A DNA stretch of 40,663 nucleotides from an uncultured Flavobacteriales bacterium (GCA_905479325.1 CAJQLW010000021.1:1-40663); one strand, 5' to 3'. Counted from the first letter of the stretch, positions 7,949 through 17,647 are shown. Notes: generated by a model from the sequence alone, not told the origin. Translations and numbers: made by a program.

Positions 7949-8875
7949 TTAAAGATTGACGTATGGGGTCCCAAAAGGATGCTCCAATTGCCATTTTTTT
8001 ATGTAAATTTTTGTTCCGTAAGATAAAAATAAGGCCGAACCGCCTGAATTTTCAAAATCGACTCCTTGCCATTGGTCTCTTCTGCTCGTCTCGAAATTCA
8101 TACCAACTAAAGGGATAAAGTTTAAGCTCTTCCATTTAAACTGATAGAACAAATGAGTATTTACATTGAACCTATTTGCAAAGGTAAAATCATTTCGATT
8201 GTTACCATTAATACGATACGACAGGTCGGTACGTAAGCCAAGTTTGTTTTTTCGAACTTGAAATTCAGTTAATAAAATATAGTCTACACTTCCTGTTCCA
8301 GCCTGGAAATGAGGGTCTAAAACTTCTTCAGGTTTTTGATATACCGCAGCTCCTTTGTAGTCGGTATATGGCGTTTCAACATACGTTTTATTAAACGTAC
8401 CTGTTGGTAGCTTTATTCCGGCACCCACTTGCAGTCGAATCGTAAATTGACTAGAATCAGTAACCATTGAGTTAAATAAAAGGTATTTACCAACTATTGT
8501 TACATCTCCTGGTCCTGAAATGTTGTGCAAAATACTGTCGTCTTCTAAGTAAGTATTGTCTGTAAAAGTCATGCTGCCGAATAACTGCCACTTATCTTTT
8601 ACAAAGTAGTTTACCCACAAATCGTAACTGTTGAACCGTTCTTCTTGTTTGGTTGCTTCGCTCAGAACTGTTGACCCTAATGCATGTTTATCTATACTTT
8701 CAATTATCGTTTCTCGTATTGCATTGTGTTCGAAATTTCTAAAACGGTAATTGAATCCAAAGCTATTCTTCAAGTCGTTGGGTTCAATGTTCATGTAGAT
8801 GCTACATAAATCACAGGCCCACACAGAACTCGAAAAAAAGCACATTCCTAATATTAGGAATAGTTGTTTTTTCAT
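7949..8875 (-). CDS. Predicted outer-membrane beta-barrel protein with N-terminal CxxC
   Basis: A 308-residue protein with a signal peptide (cleavage near VWA) followed at once by CDLC, then many alternating hydrophobic/polar strands: FGFNYRFRNF, LWVNYFVKDKWQLFGSM, TIRLQVGAGIKLPTGTF, LGLRTDLSYRING, LFYQFKWKSLNFIPLVGMNF. GxGIKLPTGxF and the GPGDVTIVGKY segment resemble the 'transporter'-type barrels often annotated near metal-related genes in Bacteroidota. It probably sits in the outer membrane. The CxxC directly after the signal peptide could bind a metal such as copper, but that is inference. The gap to the MbnP-like gene is 70 bases and to the Cys-motif gene 40 bases, consistent with one unit. 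Confidence 0.6.
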   Translation of the reverse strand: MKKQLFLILGMCFFSSSVWACDLCSIYMNIEPNDLKNSFGFNYRFRNFEHNAIRETIIESIDKHALGSTVLSEATKQEERFNSYDLWVNYFVKDKWQLFGSMTFTDNTYLEDDSILHNISGPGDVTIVGKYLLFNSMVTDSSQFTIRLQVGAGIKLPTGTFNKTYVETPYTDYKGAAVYQKPEEVLDPHFQAGTGSVDYILLTEFQVRKNKLGLRTDLSYRINGNNRNDFTFANRFNVNTHLFYQFKWKSLNFIPLVGMNFETSRRDQWQGVDFENSGGSALFLSYGTKIYIKKWQLEHPFGTPYVNL

Positions 8876-8915
8876 CTAAGTTGTTTTAATTGAAAATAGT
8901 ATGATCTTATTTCAA

Positions 8916-9296
8916 CTAAACTTTGGGAGGGTGAAAAATGGTGTTGATGAACTCCTGTTCCTTCACTATAGGGGCTTCAGCAAATGGAGTACTCTTTACC
9001 ACTTGCTTTTTACATTCGAGTGTTTTGAACTCCATCGTATACCAAGTTATTGAATTGTTTTCAGAAGTTACAGCCAGAGGGTTTTCGTCTTGCTCATCCG
9101 CTGTTTTCAATTCTGTTTTCAAGTGGCATTGTCCATCGCACTTGAAGGTGGTCTCTTCTTTGTTCACACAAAACTTTTCTATGATTTCAAGCTTGTTGAT
9201 GTGATAAGAAAGTAAAATCCATGATTTATGAGCACTGCTATAGAAAATGATTCCTATAAGCATCAAAACAAACGATATTTTGAAGAATGCTCTCAC
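8916..9296 (-). CDS. Small membrane-anchored protein with CxGxCxL motif
   Basis: A 126-residue protein with one N-terminal hydrophobic helix (about 5-20) and a periplasmic part. Cys43, Cys53 and Cys57 form CVNKEETTFKCDGQCHLKTEL, and Cys95 follows. The CxGxCxLxxxL pattern recurs in small Bacteroidota proteins of unknown function; from memory these are often near copper or cytochrome genes. Three closely spaced Cys plus a His (CHL) would suit Cu binding, but no metal is shown here. The start is GTG at 9294-9296, 4 bases after a perfect -7 box; the next Met is residue 12, inside the membrane helix, so GTG is favoured. It is the first gene of the block that ends with the MauG-like cytochrome. Confidence 0.6.
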   Translation of the reverse strand: MRAFFKISFVLMLIGIIFYSSAHKSWILLSYHINKLEIIEKFCVNKEETTFKCDGQCHLKTELKTADEQDENPLAVTSENNSITWYTMEFKTLECKKQVVKSTPFAEAPIVKEQEFINTIFHPPKV

Positions 9297-9300
9297 AATT

Positions 9301-9308
9301 CAAAGATA
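9301..9308 (-). promoter_or_regulatory. -7 promoter box (TATCTTTG) of the MbnP/MauG block
   Basis: A perfect TAnnTTTG on the minus strand ends 4 bases before the GTG start of the first gene. The 71-base gap to the divergent miaA must hold both promoters. The transcript would be almost leaderless. Confidence 0.5.
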
Positions 9309-9367
9309 AGCCTTTTAATTATTCACTTATAAAAATGCCTTTGTTAATTTAGGAGCAGAATAATACT

Positions 9368-10279
9368 ATGAGTTTAATCGTCATTTTAGGGCCAACTGCA
9401 GTTGGAAAAACAAAACTTTCAGTTCAACTTGCGGTGCAGCTAAATGCTGAAATAATAAGTGCTGACAGCCGACAGGTTTATCGGAATATGGACATTGGTA
9501 CAGGCAAAGATTTATTGGAGTATACGTTGGATGGTGTGTCAGTGCCGTTTCATTTAATTGACATTAAGGAGGCAGGAGAAGCGTATAATGTATTCGATTT
9601 TCAACAAGATTTTTACAAGGCGTATCAAAAAATTAAAAAGAAGGGCAAAACTGCAATCTTGTGTGGTGGAACAGGCCTTTATTTAGAAGCTGCTTTGGCA
9701 GAATATCAAATGGTTGAAGTTCCTACCAATGAAAAACTGCGCGAAGAATTAGCACTTTTAGAACAAGATGAGTTGGTTAGACGATTAAGGCTTATTTCAG
9801 GTACATTGCACAACAAAACCGATTTATTCGAGCGAGATAGAACGATTCGAGCAATTGAAATAGAGGAATTTAAGAAAAAATCGCAGCCAATTAAGAGTCC
9901 AATTCAAGATGTTATTGTTATTGGGTTGAGAATGGAACGTGAGCAGCTGCGCAAACGAATTGCCGATCGGGTTAACGTGAGATGGGAAGAGGGCATGGTG
10001 GAGGAAGTAGAAATGCTCTTGAAACAGGGTGTAACGCATGAACAATTAAATTACTACGGTCTGGAGTATCGTTTTATCTCTCAATTTATAAAAGGTGAAT
10101 TGAGTTTTGATGAAATGAACTCGTTACTTGTTCAAGCCATTCGAAGGTTTGCAAAAAAGCAAATGACGTGGTACAGAAGAATGGAAAAAAAAGGACAGTA
10201 CATTGCTTGGATTGATGCGGAAAATAGTAGTGAAGAGAAATTGAATCGAGCTATAGAAATAATAAAAAGGAAGGCATGA
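9368..10279 (+). CDS. miaA: tRNA dimethylallyltransferase MiaA
   Basis: A 303-residue enzyme that transfers dimethylallyl from DMAPP to N6 of A37 in tRNAs reading UNN codons. Seen: P-loop LGPTAVGKTKLS (about 7-18), SADSRQVYRNMDIGTGKD (about 35-52), HLIDI, CGGTGLYLEAAL (about 99-110) and RTIRAIEIEEF (about 157-167). The stretch after GLYLEAAL (AEYQMVEVPTNEKLRE) differs from the classic proteobacterial sequence, as in many Bacteroidota paralogues; some of these genomes carry two MiaA copies, and this could be either. The stop overlaps the start of the helicase gene (ATGATG/TGA), so the two are translationally coupled. Confidence 0.92.
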   Translation: MSLIVILGPTAVGKTKLSVQLAVQLNAEIISADSRQVYRNMDIGTGKDLLEYTLDGVSVPFHLIDIKEAGEAYNVFDFQQDFYKAYQKIKKKGKTAILCGGTGLYLEAALAEYQMVEVPTNEKLREELALLEQDELVRRLRLISGTLHNKTDLFERDRTIRAIEIEEFKKKSQPIKSPIQDVIVIGLRMEREQLRKRIADRVNVRWEEGMVEEVEMLLKQGVTHEQLNYYGLEYRFISQFIKGELSFDEMNSLLVQAIRRFAKKQMTWYRRMEKKGQYIAWIDAENSSEEKLNRAIEIIKRKA

Positions 10280-13200
10280 TGGAAGGAAAGTTTAACGTGT
10301 ATAAGTCTTCTGCAGGTTCAGGAAAAACCTACACACTTGTAAAGGAGTTTTTGCGTATTTGTTTGACAAGTAAAGATTTGTACGGCTTCTCTCGAATATT
10401 GGCAATAACCTTTACCAACAAGGCCACTTTTGAGATGAAGCAACGGATTGTGCTTGCATTGAAACAAATTGGTAATGAAGATGAAAAGGTAGTTGAGTTA
10501 ACGGAAAGCTTACAAAAGGAGACGGGATTAAGTAAGCAAGAGATTGTGTTAAAATGCCAACAAATACTGACTGCAATTCTGCATTCTTATGCCGATTTTG
10601 GAATTAGCACCATCGATAAATTCACGCACCGTTTGGTTCGAACTTTTGCAAAAGATTTACGTCTTTCGCCAACGTTTAAAGTAGAATTAGATTCAGGCCT
10701 TGTGCTCAATGAGGTCATCGACATATTGATTGACCAACTTGGCATTGACGAAGAGTTAACCGATTTACTGATCCAGTTTGCCTTTTCAAGAATGGAAGAT
10801 GAAAAGACATGGAAAATTGATAAAGAATTGTTTTCATTCGCCAATCAATTTTTTCAAGAGCAATCTTTTCCCTATCTAAAAGAATTAAGGGAATTACCCT
10901 TATCAGCGTATCAAGAAGCCTTTAAGAGTTACAACAAAGCCTTAGCTGAATTTGAAAACCAAGTAAAACACATTGGGAAACAAGCCATAGACCTAATCAG
11001 TTCAAATGGAATTGAGAAAGACTCACTCTACTATAAAGGTGTTCTTTATACCTTTTTCTATCGTTTTCAAGAATTTGATCTTTCGCAACTCAGTCCAGTG
11101 AAAACGGTGGTAAAATCTATTGAAGAAGATAAATGGACCTCAGGTAAATGTCCAAGCGATCAAGCAACTGCCATTGAAGGAGTGAAATCTCAATTAACTG
11201 ACTTGTACTACGAAGCAGTAAATTATTACAATGACAACATAAAAAATTACTTAGCCATTCACGAAACGCTAAAGTATTTGCATTCTTTGAGTTTGTTGAA
11301 TCACATTGAAAAGAAACTCAACCTGTACAAGAAGGATGAAAAACTACTCAACATTTCAGATTTTAATCAGCTGATTTCATCCATTGTAGAACATGAACCA
11401 ATGCCTTTTATTTATGAGCGTTTGGGCGATAAATACCAGCATTTAATGATCGATGAATTTCAAGATACTTCGGTATTGCAATTTTCAAATCTGTTGCCAT
11501 TGGTGGAGAACTCGCTTGCCCAAGGCTATGAAAACCTTATCGTTGGTGACGTTAAGCAAGCCATTTATCGATTTAGGGGTGGAGAAGTAGAGCAGTTTTC
11601 TGAAATGCCACATTATGTTTTGCCTGAAATTCAACGGAATGAATTGTACTCAGAACGCATGCAGACTTTAGCAGTTCAGTACAAACCAACTACACTAGAT
11701 ATCAATTACCGTTCTTTGAGTGAGGTGGTTAACTTTAATAATGCCTTCTTTGAATTTGTAAAAAAGGAGCCGAACCTAACACCCAAAATTGCAGCAATTT
11801 TTGAAGGTCACCATCAAAAAACGCTAGCAAAAAAGAACGGGGGATACGTTGAGATTCAATTTGTAGAGGGTAAAAAAGCGGAAGAACGAGAAGAGCAGTT
11901 TTTAGACAATGTGCTTGACATTATTAAGCGGAGCGAAGAAAAGGGATATCGGCTAAAAGACATGGCGATTCTTGTGCGTAAAACCAAGCAAGGAAGGCAG
12001 ATTGCTGAGTTTTTAAAAGCTAACGAAATCGATGTACTTTCTAGTGAGGCTCTGTTGCTGAGAAATGACCGAACGGTGAATTTTTTAATTCGATTTGCGC
12101 AATGTGTGTTTAAACCTGAAGTTCATCTATACCGAAAAGAAGTACTTGAATACTTGGTAGATGAGGGCTTTTTAGCAGGAGATAAACACGAACATTACAC
12201 GAAACACGCACTTGGAAATTCTTTACATTCTATTTTAAATGAGACTGCCATTTCAATTGATCTCGAGCGGTTGAAGTTAATGGCTTCTCATGAGTTTTTT
12301 GAAGAAATAATTCGGCAGTTTAAGTTGGATTCACCCTACAATGTTTATTTACAATTTTTGCAAGATGTTGTATTCGATTATTTTAAATCGAATAAAGGAA
12401 ATATTCAAAGCTTCTTGGATTGGTGGGAAGAGAATCAAGAGCGTTTTAGCATTTCCACTTCAGATGATACGAATGCGGTGAGTATTATGACCATTCATAA
12501 ATCAAAAGGATTAGAGTTTCCGGTTTGTATTGTTCCGTTTGCCGAGCAAGAAATCAACCATCACGGACCGATGCGGACCAATATTTTATGGTCTAAAACT
12601 GCAGAAAAGCCTGCTGTTGCACTGCCTTATGCCTTGGTTGAGTTTGGCAACAATGTAAAAGATTCTGAATTGTCATCCGCCTATGAGTTGGAGTTGGCTA
12701 AATCGCAGATTGATTTTATGTGCGATAATTATGTAGCATTTACTCGAGCAGTAGATGCGTTATTCATTTTAACTTCTGCTTACACAGTTCCAAAACAAGC
12801 CTCTTCAAATCCGGGCTTGTTGAAATTACCGCAGTTTATTGACGCATTTGTGCAACAGAGTGGTGTTGATGTTGAGGACAATACAGTAGCTTGGGGAGAA
12901 TTTCAAGAAAAACTGAAAAAGAAAGAAAGTCAAGTAATCGAAAATCCTTTAAATTACCTCTCATCGCCTTGGAGTAATAAAATCAAAATCAGTGCTAGTA
13001 GCCAATCTACTTGGAAGCAAAACGAACCGATTCAGTATGGTATTTTAATGCACGAAATTTTAGGAGAGATTGGCAATAGTAATGACATTGCAACAGTATT
13101 AGACCGTTACAAAAAGGATGGTTCATTGAACCAAGTTGAATTTGAAATGATGGCGGAGAAGTTGAGTAACATCATCAGCAATGAAAAAATAAAACCCTTT

Positions 13201-13446
13201 TTCGATGTAAATTTTGCGGTGAAGCAAGAAGCAAGTATGCTCAGTAAGTCTGGGAAATTACTCAGGCCTGACCGAGTTGTGTTTTGGGATGATAAAACGG
13301 TTATTCTCGATTTTAAAACTGGCGAAAAGAATGAATCGCACCACGAACAAATGAAAGAATATCAATCTGTTTTGGAAGAGATTAGTGAAACTGAAGTTGA
13401 GGCTTATCTTTTGTACACAGAAACGGAAGAGTTGGTGAAGGTTTAA
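10276..13446 (+). CDS. AddA/RecB-type UvrD-family helicase with C-terminal PD-(D/E)XK nuclease
   Basis: A 1056-residue superfamily 1 helicase: Walker A SSAGSGKTYTLVKEF (about 11-25), LAITFTNKATFEMKQR (motif Ia), Walker B DEFQDTS, GDVKQAIYRFRGGE (motif III), SIMTIHKSKGLEFPV (motif V) and YVAFTRAVDAL (motif VI). The C-terminus has RPDRVVFWDDKTVILDFKTG and a QMKEYQ segment, a RecB-type PD-(D/E)XK nuclease. It therefore matches the AddA subunit of an AddAB double-strand-break resection enzyme, or the Bacteroidota 'exonuclease V subunit beta' group. An AddB partner is not in this window; it may lie elsewhere. The ATG overlaps miaA by 4 bases. The stop lies 1 base from the convergent rpe stop. Confidence 0.88.
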   Translation: MMEGKFNVYKSSAGSGKTYTLVKEFLRICLTSKDLYGFSRILAITFTNKATFEMKQRIVLALKQIGNEDEKVVELTESLQKETGLSKQEIVLKCQQILTAILHSYADFGISTIDKFTHRLVRTFAKDLRLSPTFKVELDSGLVLNEVIDILIDQLGIDEELTDLLIQFAFSRMEDEKTWKIDKELFSFANQFFQEQSFPYLKELRELPLSAYQEAFKSYNKALAEFENQVKHIGKQAIDLISSNGIEKDSLYYKGVLYTFFYRFQEFDLSQLSPVKTVVKSIEEDKWTSGKCPSDQATAIEGVKSQLTDLYYEAVNYYNDNIKNYLAIHETLKYLHSLSLLNHIEKKLNLYKKDEKLLNISDFNQLISSIVEHEPMPFIYERLGDKYQHLMIDEFQDTSVLQFSNLLPLVENSLAQGYENLIVGDVKQAIYRFRGGEVEQFSEMPHYVLPEIQRNELYSERMQTLAVQYKPTTLDINYRSLSEVVNFNNAFFEFVKKEPNLTPKIAAIFEGHHQKTLAKKNGGYVEIQFVEGKKAEEREEQFLDNVLDIIKRSEEKGYRLKDMAILVRKTKQGRQIAEFLKANEIDVLSSEALLLRNDRTVNFLIRFAQCVFKPEVHLYRKEVLEYLVDEGFLAGDKHEHYTKHALGNSLHSILNETAISIDLERLKLMASHEFFEEIIRQFKLDSPYNVYLQFLQDVVFDYFKSNKGNIQSFLDWWEENQERFSISTSDDTNAVSIMTIHKSKGLEFPVCIVPFAEQEINHHGPMRTNILWSKTAEKPAVALPYALVEFGNNVKDSELSSAYELELAKSQIDFMCDNYVAFTRAVDALFILTSAYTVPKQASSNPGLLKLPQFIDAFVQQSGVDVEDNTVAWGEFQEKLKKKESQVIENPLNYLSSPWSNKIKISASSQSTWKQNEPIQYGILMHEILGEIGNSNDIATVLDRYKKDGSLNQVEFEMMAEKLSNIISNEKIKPFFDVNFAVKQEASMLSKSGKLLRPDRVVFWDDKTVILDFKTGEKNESHHEQMKEYQSVLEEISETEVEAYLLYTETEELVKV

Positions 13447-13447
13447 T

Positions 13448-14104
13448 TTAACCCACCAAATCTTTCAACTCATTGCACGTTTGTATTGGATTTTCTGATT
13501 GGAAAACAAAGCTACCTGCAACGAGCACATTTGCACCAGCATCGGTAAGTTGTTTCGCATTGGCCGAAGTTACACCACCATCTATTTCGATTAATGTTGA
13601 AGCGCCCTTCTCGTCAATCATTCTTCTCAATTTACGCACCTTGTCATAGGTTTGTTCGATGAAAGATTGCCCACCGAAACCGGGGTTTACCGACATGAGA
13701 CAAACCAAGTCGATGTCCATAATTACATCTTCTAAAAGGGCAACGGGTGTGTGTGGGTTTAAGGCTACACCTGCTTGCATGCCTTCTGCTTTAATAGCTT
13801 GTAGGGTTCGGTGTAAGTGGTTGCAGGCCTCGTAATGAACGGTTAAAATGTCTGCTCCAACAGCCTTAAAGTCTTTAATGTATCTGTCAGGGTCAACAAT
13901 CATTAAATGAACATCAAAAGTTTTGGTAGCATGTGGTTTAATGGCTTTAATTACCGGCATTCCAAATGAAATGTTGGGAACAAATACGCCATCCATAACA
14001 TCAATGTGATACCAATCAGCGGCACTGTTTTCAATTATGTTGCACGCAGATTGTAAGTTAGAGAAGTCTGCAGCAAGTATGGAAGGAGCAATTTTGTGAG
14101 CCAT
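13448..14104 (-). CDS. rpe: Ribulose-phosphate 3-epimerase
   Basis: A 218-residue TIM-barrel enzyme interconverting ribulose 5-phosphate and xylulose 5-phosphate in the pentose phosphate pathway. Motifs: PSILAADFSNL (about 7-17), HIDVMDGVFVPNISFG (about 34-49, metal His and Asp), VHLMI, MSVNPGFGGQSF (phosphate-gripping, about 137-148) and IEIDGGVTSANA (about 171-182, catalytic Asp). Length is normal. A perfect -7 box sits between rpoD and this gene, so it can be transcribed on its own, though it also follows rpoD closely. Confidence 0.95.
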   Translation of the reverse strand: MAHKIAPSILAADFSNLQSACNIIENSAADWYHIDVMDGVFVPNISFGMPVIKAIKPHATKTFDVHLMIVDPDRYIKDFKAVGADILTVHYEACNHLHRTLQAIKAEGMQAGVALNPHTPVALLEDVIMDIDLVCLMSVNPGFGGQSFIEQTYDKVRKLRRMIDEKGASTLIEIDGGVTSANAKQLTDAGANVLVAGSFVFQSENPIQTCNELKDLVG

Positions 14105-14114
14105 CTTTTTTTTA

Positions 14115-14122
14115 CAAAAATA
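14115..14122 (-). promoter_or_regulatory. -7 promoter box (TATTTTTG) of rpe
   Basis: A perfect TAnnTTTG on the minus strand, 10 bases before the rpe ATG, in the 42-base gap after rpoD. Confidence 0.45.
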
Positions 14123-14146
14123 GAAGATTAAAAGCGTTGTGAAAGC

Positions 14147-15013
14147 TTAGCCCAAATAAGATTTTAAAATTTTTGTATGGCTGTTTACTTTTAGTCGTCT
14201 CACTGCTTTCTCTTTGATTTGGCGAACCCTTTCTCTCGTTAAATCATATTTTAACCCGATTTCCTCTAAAGAATGAGGAGGAGTTCCGTTTAATCCAAAA
14301 AATAAACGCAGAATTTCAGCTTCTCTGCAAGGCAAAAAGGTAAGCGACTGTTGCACTTCATTGCAAAGCGATTCTATCAAAAGGATTTTATCGGGATCAG
14401 GAGTGGAGGAATTCTTTAAAAGGTCATACATGCTCCCACTTTCATCGTCAGAACTCAAGGGGGCATCCATGGAGATATGGCGCCTATTGTTCTTCATAGA
14501 GCTTTGTATGTCTTGGTCAGAAATATCAACACACTCTGCAATTTCATGCGGAAGTGGCTCTCGTTCGTATTTCTGTTCTAATTCATTAAATACTTTTCTA
14601 ACTTTATTGATGTTGCCAATCTTATTGAGCGGTAATCGCACAATTCTAGATTGCTCTGCAATGGCTTGCATGATGGATTGACGAATCCACCAAACGGCAT
14701 AAGAAATGAACTTAAAACCCCTTGTTTCGTCAAATTTTTGCGCTGCTTTAATGAGTCCTAGATTTCCTTCGTTAATTAAATCTGACAGCCCCAGGCCTTG
14801 GTTTTGGTATTGTTTTGCAACAGAAACAACGAAGCGCAAATTTGCTTTCGTTAATTTTTCTAGGGCAACGCTGTCGCCTTCTCTAATTCGTATGGCTAAG
14901 GCAACTTCCTCTTCGGCGGTAATTAACTCTACTTTTCCTATTTCTTGTAAATACCTATCTAGTGAAACAGTTTGGCGATTGGTTATGCTCTTCGAAATCT
15001 TAAGTTGTCTCAT
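14147..15013 (-). CDS. rpoD: Primary RNA polymerase sigma factor RpoD (short Bacteroidota type)
   Basis: A 288-residue sigma-70. Region 1.2 [20 protein letters not shown] (about 16-35), region 2 with [15 protein letters not shown] and [14 protein letters not shown] (2.4), region 3, and region 4.2 [20 protein letters not shown] are all present. There is no region 1.1, the usual state for the housekeeping sigma of Bacteroidota, which recognises TTTG/TAnnTTTG promoters. The many TAnnTTTG boxes in this window fit that. The gene lies downstream of pnp on the same strand but is separated by a 395-base gap with two terminator-like hairpins, so it should have its own promoter; no exact TAnnTTTG was found in its near upstream sequence. 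Confidence 0.95.
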   Translation of the reverse strand: MRQLKISKSITNRQTVSLDRYLQEIGKVELITAEEEVALAIRIREGDSVALEKLTKANLRFVVSVAKQYQNQGLGLSDLINEGNLGLIKAAQKFDETRGFKFISYAVWWIRQSIMQAIAEQSRIVRLPLNKIGNINKVRKVFNELEQKYEREPLPHEIAECVDISDQDIQSSMKNNRRHISMDAPLSSDDESGSMYDLLKNSSTPDPDKILLIESLCNEVQQSLTFLPCREAEILRLFFGLNGTPPHSLEEIGLKYDLTRERVRQIKEKAVRRLKVNSHTKILKSYLG

Positions 15014-15145
15014 TCCCTTCGTTAGTTTTTAGTAAAAAATGTGGTAGGTCATGTTAAATATACACAAAAACCTTATGTTTTAACATTTTTTGACATGCTT
15101 AGGACAATATGCCTTTTTTCGTTAAGCTAATCGACTGGTTTAATG

Positions 15146-15194
15146 CAAAAAGCTCTCCCAACTTATCGAACATTGTCGAAAGTGAAGAGGGCTT
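15146..15194 (-). terminator. Candidate second minus-strand terminator or structured element
   Basis: AAGCTCTC (15150-15157) pairs with GAGGGCTT (15187-15194) over 8 pairs including one G-U, with a small inner TCGA/TCGA pairing. On the minus strand the stem is followed by five T. It lies beyond the pnp terminator, so it could act as a backup or end a short unknown transcript. Confidence 0.4.
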
Positions 15195-15334
15195 CAAAAC
15201 AGAAGTTAAACAACTATTTCGGTGTAAATATCTGTTTGTATTGTCTTGTTTAGGTTCACGAATTCATACTTGAGTACTTTGAGTTCATGGTTACGCTGTC
15301 TATGAAACTATTCAATATACGAAGTAGTGGGCGC

Positions 15335-15388
15335 AAAAAAACCCTTTGAAGGCATCTCGACTTCGCTCGATGTTCTCAAAGGGTTTTC
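15335..15388 (-). terminator. Terminator after pnp
   Basis: CCCTTTGA (15342-15349) pairs with TCAAAGGG (15376-15383); an inner stem built on CATCTCGAC/GCTCGATG extends it. On the minus strand it is followed by seven T. The plus strand also has TTTT after the stem. The inner TCTCGACTTCGCTCGATG word resembles a sequence common between genes in flavobacteria. Confidence 0.8.
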
Positions 15389-15408
15389 CTATAATATATA
15401 TAAAAGAC

Positions 15409-17547
15409 TTAAGCCTCTTTCTTTTCTGGCTTCGGTAATAGAGCTTTTCTAGATAACTTGAATTTTCTAGTTTTAGGATCGATGGCCATTAATTGAACTT
15501 CAATCATGTCACCTTCTTTCAACTCGTCTTCTACTTTTTCAACTCTCTTATGGTCGATTTCAGAAATGTGTAATAAACCGTCCTGTCCAGGTAAAATTTC
15601 AACAAAAGCACCAAATGCTACAATTGATTTAACTTTTCCTTTGTACGTTTCACCTACTTCTGGAACAGCAGTTATTGCTTTAATTCTTGCTACAGCAGCA
15701 TCAGAACTTTCTTGATTCGTTGAAACGATATCAATTACGCCCTTGTTATCCACTTCTTCTAAAACAATGGTTGTTCCAGTTTCTTCTTGAATGGCTTGAA
15801 TAATTTTTCCACCTGGTCCAATTACCGCACCAATCATTTCTTTAGGAATGGTTAACTGAATAATTCTCGGAGCATTTGCTTTGTAATTATCTCTTGGAGA
15901 AGCAATGGTTTTGTTCATTTCACCTAAAATGTGCAATCTGCCATTTCTTGCTTGTGCAAGGGCTTCTTCTAACACTTGGAAAGAAAGACCTTTTACTTTG
16001 ATGTCCATTTGACAAGCCGTAATTCCATCTTCAGTACCTGTTACTTTAAAATCCATATCTCCTAAGTGATCTTCGTCACCTAAAATATCAGAAAGTACAG
16101 CATAGTTTCCATCTGTTCCGCTAATCAATCCCATAGCAATCCCAGAAACTGGCTTCTTTAATTTCACACCAGCATCCATCAAGGCTAATGAACCTCCACA
16201 AACAGATGCCATTGAAGATGAACCGTTAGATTCTAGGATATCAGAAACAACTCTAATGGTGTAAGGGTTTTCAGTACCTGTAGGAATCATTGGTTTCAAA
16301 GCTCTCATCGCTAAGTTACCGTGGCCAATTTCTCTTCTACCCGGACCCCTATTTGGTCTAGCTTCTCCTGTTGAGAAAGAAGGGAAGTTGTAATGTAAAA
16401 TGAATTTCTCAGAATCTGTAATTAGGGCTCTGTCAACTCTTTGCTCGTCCATTTTGCTACCTAAGGTAACAGAAACTAACGATTGAGTTTCACCTCTTGT
16501 AAATACGGCAGAACCGTGAGAACCAGGTAAGTAATCGATTTCACTCCAGATTGGTCTGATTTCAGTTGTTTTTCTTCCGTCAAGTCTAATCTTTTCGTTC
16601 AATACAACATCTCTTACTGCTTCTTTTTGAGCTTTACCGAAATACTGCTTCAATAAGAATCCGTTTTCTTTAACGAAATCAGCATCTAACGTTGCGATGA
16701 AATCATCTTTCACAGCTTTGAAGTCAGCACCTCTTTTGTATTTGTCAGCATTACCTTCTTTAGCAATAGCAAAACATCTGTCGTAAGCGAAGTCATGAAT
16801 TTTCTTCATTAAATCCTCATCCGACTTTTCGTGATTGTACTCTCTTTTGTTTTGAGCTTTTTCAACCTTAGCAGCTAACTCATTCTGCATTTTACATTGT
16901 TCTTGAATGGCTTTGTGTGCTTCTTTAATTCCTTCTAACATTTCTGCTTCAGAAACTTCTAGCATTTCACCTTCAACCATTACTACGCTTTCCATAGTTC
17001 CAGCAATCATCAAATCGATGTCTGCATTTGGAAGTTCGTCTAAGTTTGGATTAATTCTCCAAGCTCCATCAATTCTTGCAATTCTAACTTCAGATGTAGC
17101 CTCTTGAAAAGGAATATCTGAAACCATAATAGCAGCAGAGGCAGCTAAACATGCTAAAGAATCTGTTGCTACATTCTCTTCAGCCGATATTAATGAAATC
17201 GTTACGATTGTACTTGCGTGAAAATCAGAAGGAAATAAAGGTCTTAAAGCTCGATCTACTAATCTTGATACTAAAACTTCACCATCAGATGGTCTGTTTT
17301 CTCTTTTTAAGAATCCTCCTGGAAATCTACCAATTGCAGAGAATTTTTCTCTGTAATCTACCATCAATGGAAGAAAATCTACATCTTCTCCTGCATCTTT
17401 TTCGGCTACTACGGTTGCTAAAAGCATCGTGTTTCCCATTTTTAAGACGATAGAACCGTCTGCTTGCTTAGCTAACTTTCCTGTTTCTAAGCTAATTTCC
17501 CGCCCATCGGGAAGTGTCATTGTCTGTGTTATTGCGTTCTGTGACAT
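15409..17547 (-). CDS. pnp: Polyribonucleotide nucleotidyltransferase (PNPase)
   Basis: A 712-residue phosphorolytic 3'-5' exoribonuclease, a core of RNA turnover. Two RNase PH domains: the first begins [20 protein letters not shown] and contains [14 protein letters not shown] and [13 protein letters not shown]; the second holds [32 protein letters not shown] and [13 protein letters not shown] helical linker separates them. Then a KH domain, [20 protein letters not shown] (about 559-578), and an S1 domain, [20 protein letters not shown] (about 628-647), and a Lys-rich tail. All domains and normal length are present. It follows rpsO on the same strand, as in many bacteria, with a strong hairpin in between. 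Confidence 0.97.
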   Translation of the reverse strand: MSQNAITQTMTLPDGREISLETGKLAKQADGSIVLKMGNTMLLATVVAEKDAGEDVDFLPLMVDYREKFSAIGRFPGGFLKRENRPSDGEVLVSRLVDRALRPLFPSDFHASTIVTISLISAEENVATDSLACLAASAAIMVSDIPFQEATSEVRIARIDGAWRINPNLDELPNADIDLMIAGTMESVVMVEGEMLEVSEAEMLEGIKEAHKAIQEQCKMQNELAAKVEKAQNKREYNHEKSDEDLMKKIHDFAYDRCFAIAKEGNADKYKRGADFKAVKDDFIATLDADFVKENGFLLKQYFGKAQKEAVRDVVLNEKIRLDGRKTTEIRPIWSEIDYLPGSHGSAVFTRGETQSLVSVTLGSKMDEQRVDRALITDSEKFILHYNFPSFSTGEARPNRGPGRREIGHGNLAMRALKPMIPTGTENPYTIRVVSDILESNGSSSMASVCGGSLALMDAGVKLKKPVSGIAMGLISGTDGNYAVLSDILGDEDHLGDMDFKVTGTEDGITACQMDIKVKGLSFQVLEEALAQARNGRLHILGEMNKTIASPRDNYKANAPRIIQLTIPKEMIGAVIGPGGKIIQAIQEETGTTIVLEEVDNKGVIDIVSTNQESSDAAVARIKAITAVPEVGETYKGKVKSIVAFGAFVEILPGQDGLLHISEIDHKRVEKVEDELKEGDMIEVQLMAIDPKTRKFKLSRKALLPKPEKKEA

Positions 17548-17569
17548 TGTTTACAATTTATATAAATAG

Positions 17570-17601
17570 AAAGGGGGAATCGCTTCAAACGTTCCCCCTT
17601 T
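17570..17601 (-). promoter_or_regulatory. Strong hairpin between rpsO and pnp
   Basis: AAAGGGGGAA (17570-17579) and TTCCCCCTTT (17592-17601) form a perfect 10-pair stem with a 12-base loop. In E. coli a hairpin at this place is an RNase III processing site that controls pnp mRNA. Here it could be a processing site or a leaky terminator; on the minus strand only a weak T-rich stretch follows. Confidence 0.65.
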
Positions 17602-17647
17602 ATTGAAATTTTATTTAGTAAAAACTAAAAAGCTTTGAAGAATCATT

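Larger units (their letters stand above)
15014..15408. other. rpoD-pnp intergenic region (395 bases)
   Basis: No credible ORF. It holds the rpoD upstream sequence (15014-15145), a hairpin at 15150-15194, about 140 bases with no clear structure or TAnnTTTG on either strand, and the pnp terminator at 15335-15388. The space between the two hairpins could hide a small RNA, but I see no promoter for one. Confidence 0.6.

Noticed and set aside
17151-17453. A 100-residue Leu-rich plus-strand ORF inside pnp
   Set aside because: It is the antisense shadow of a highly conserved gene.
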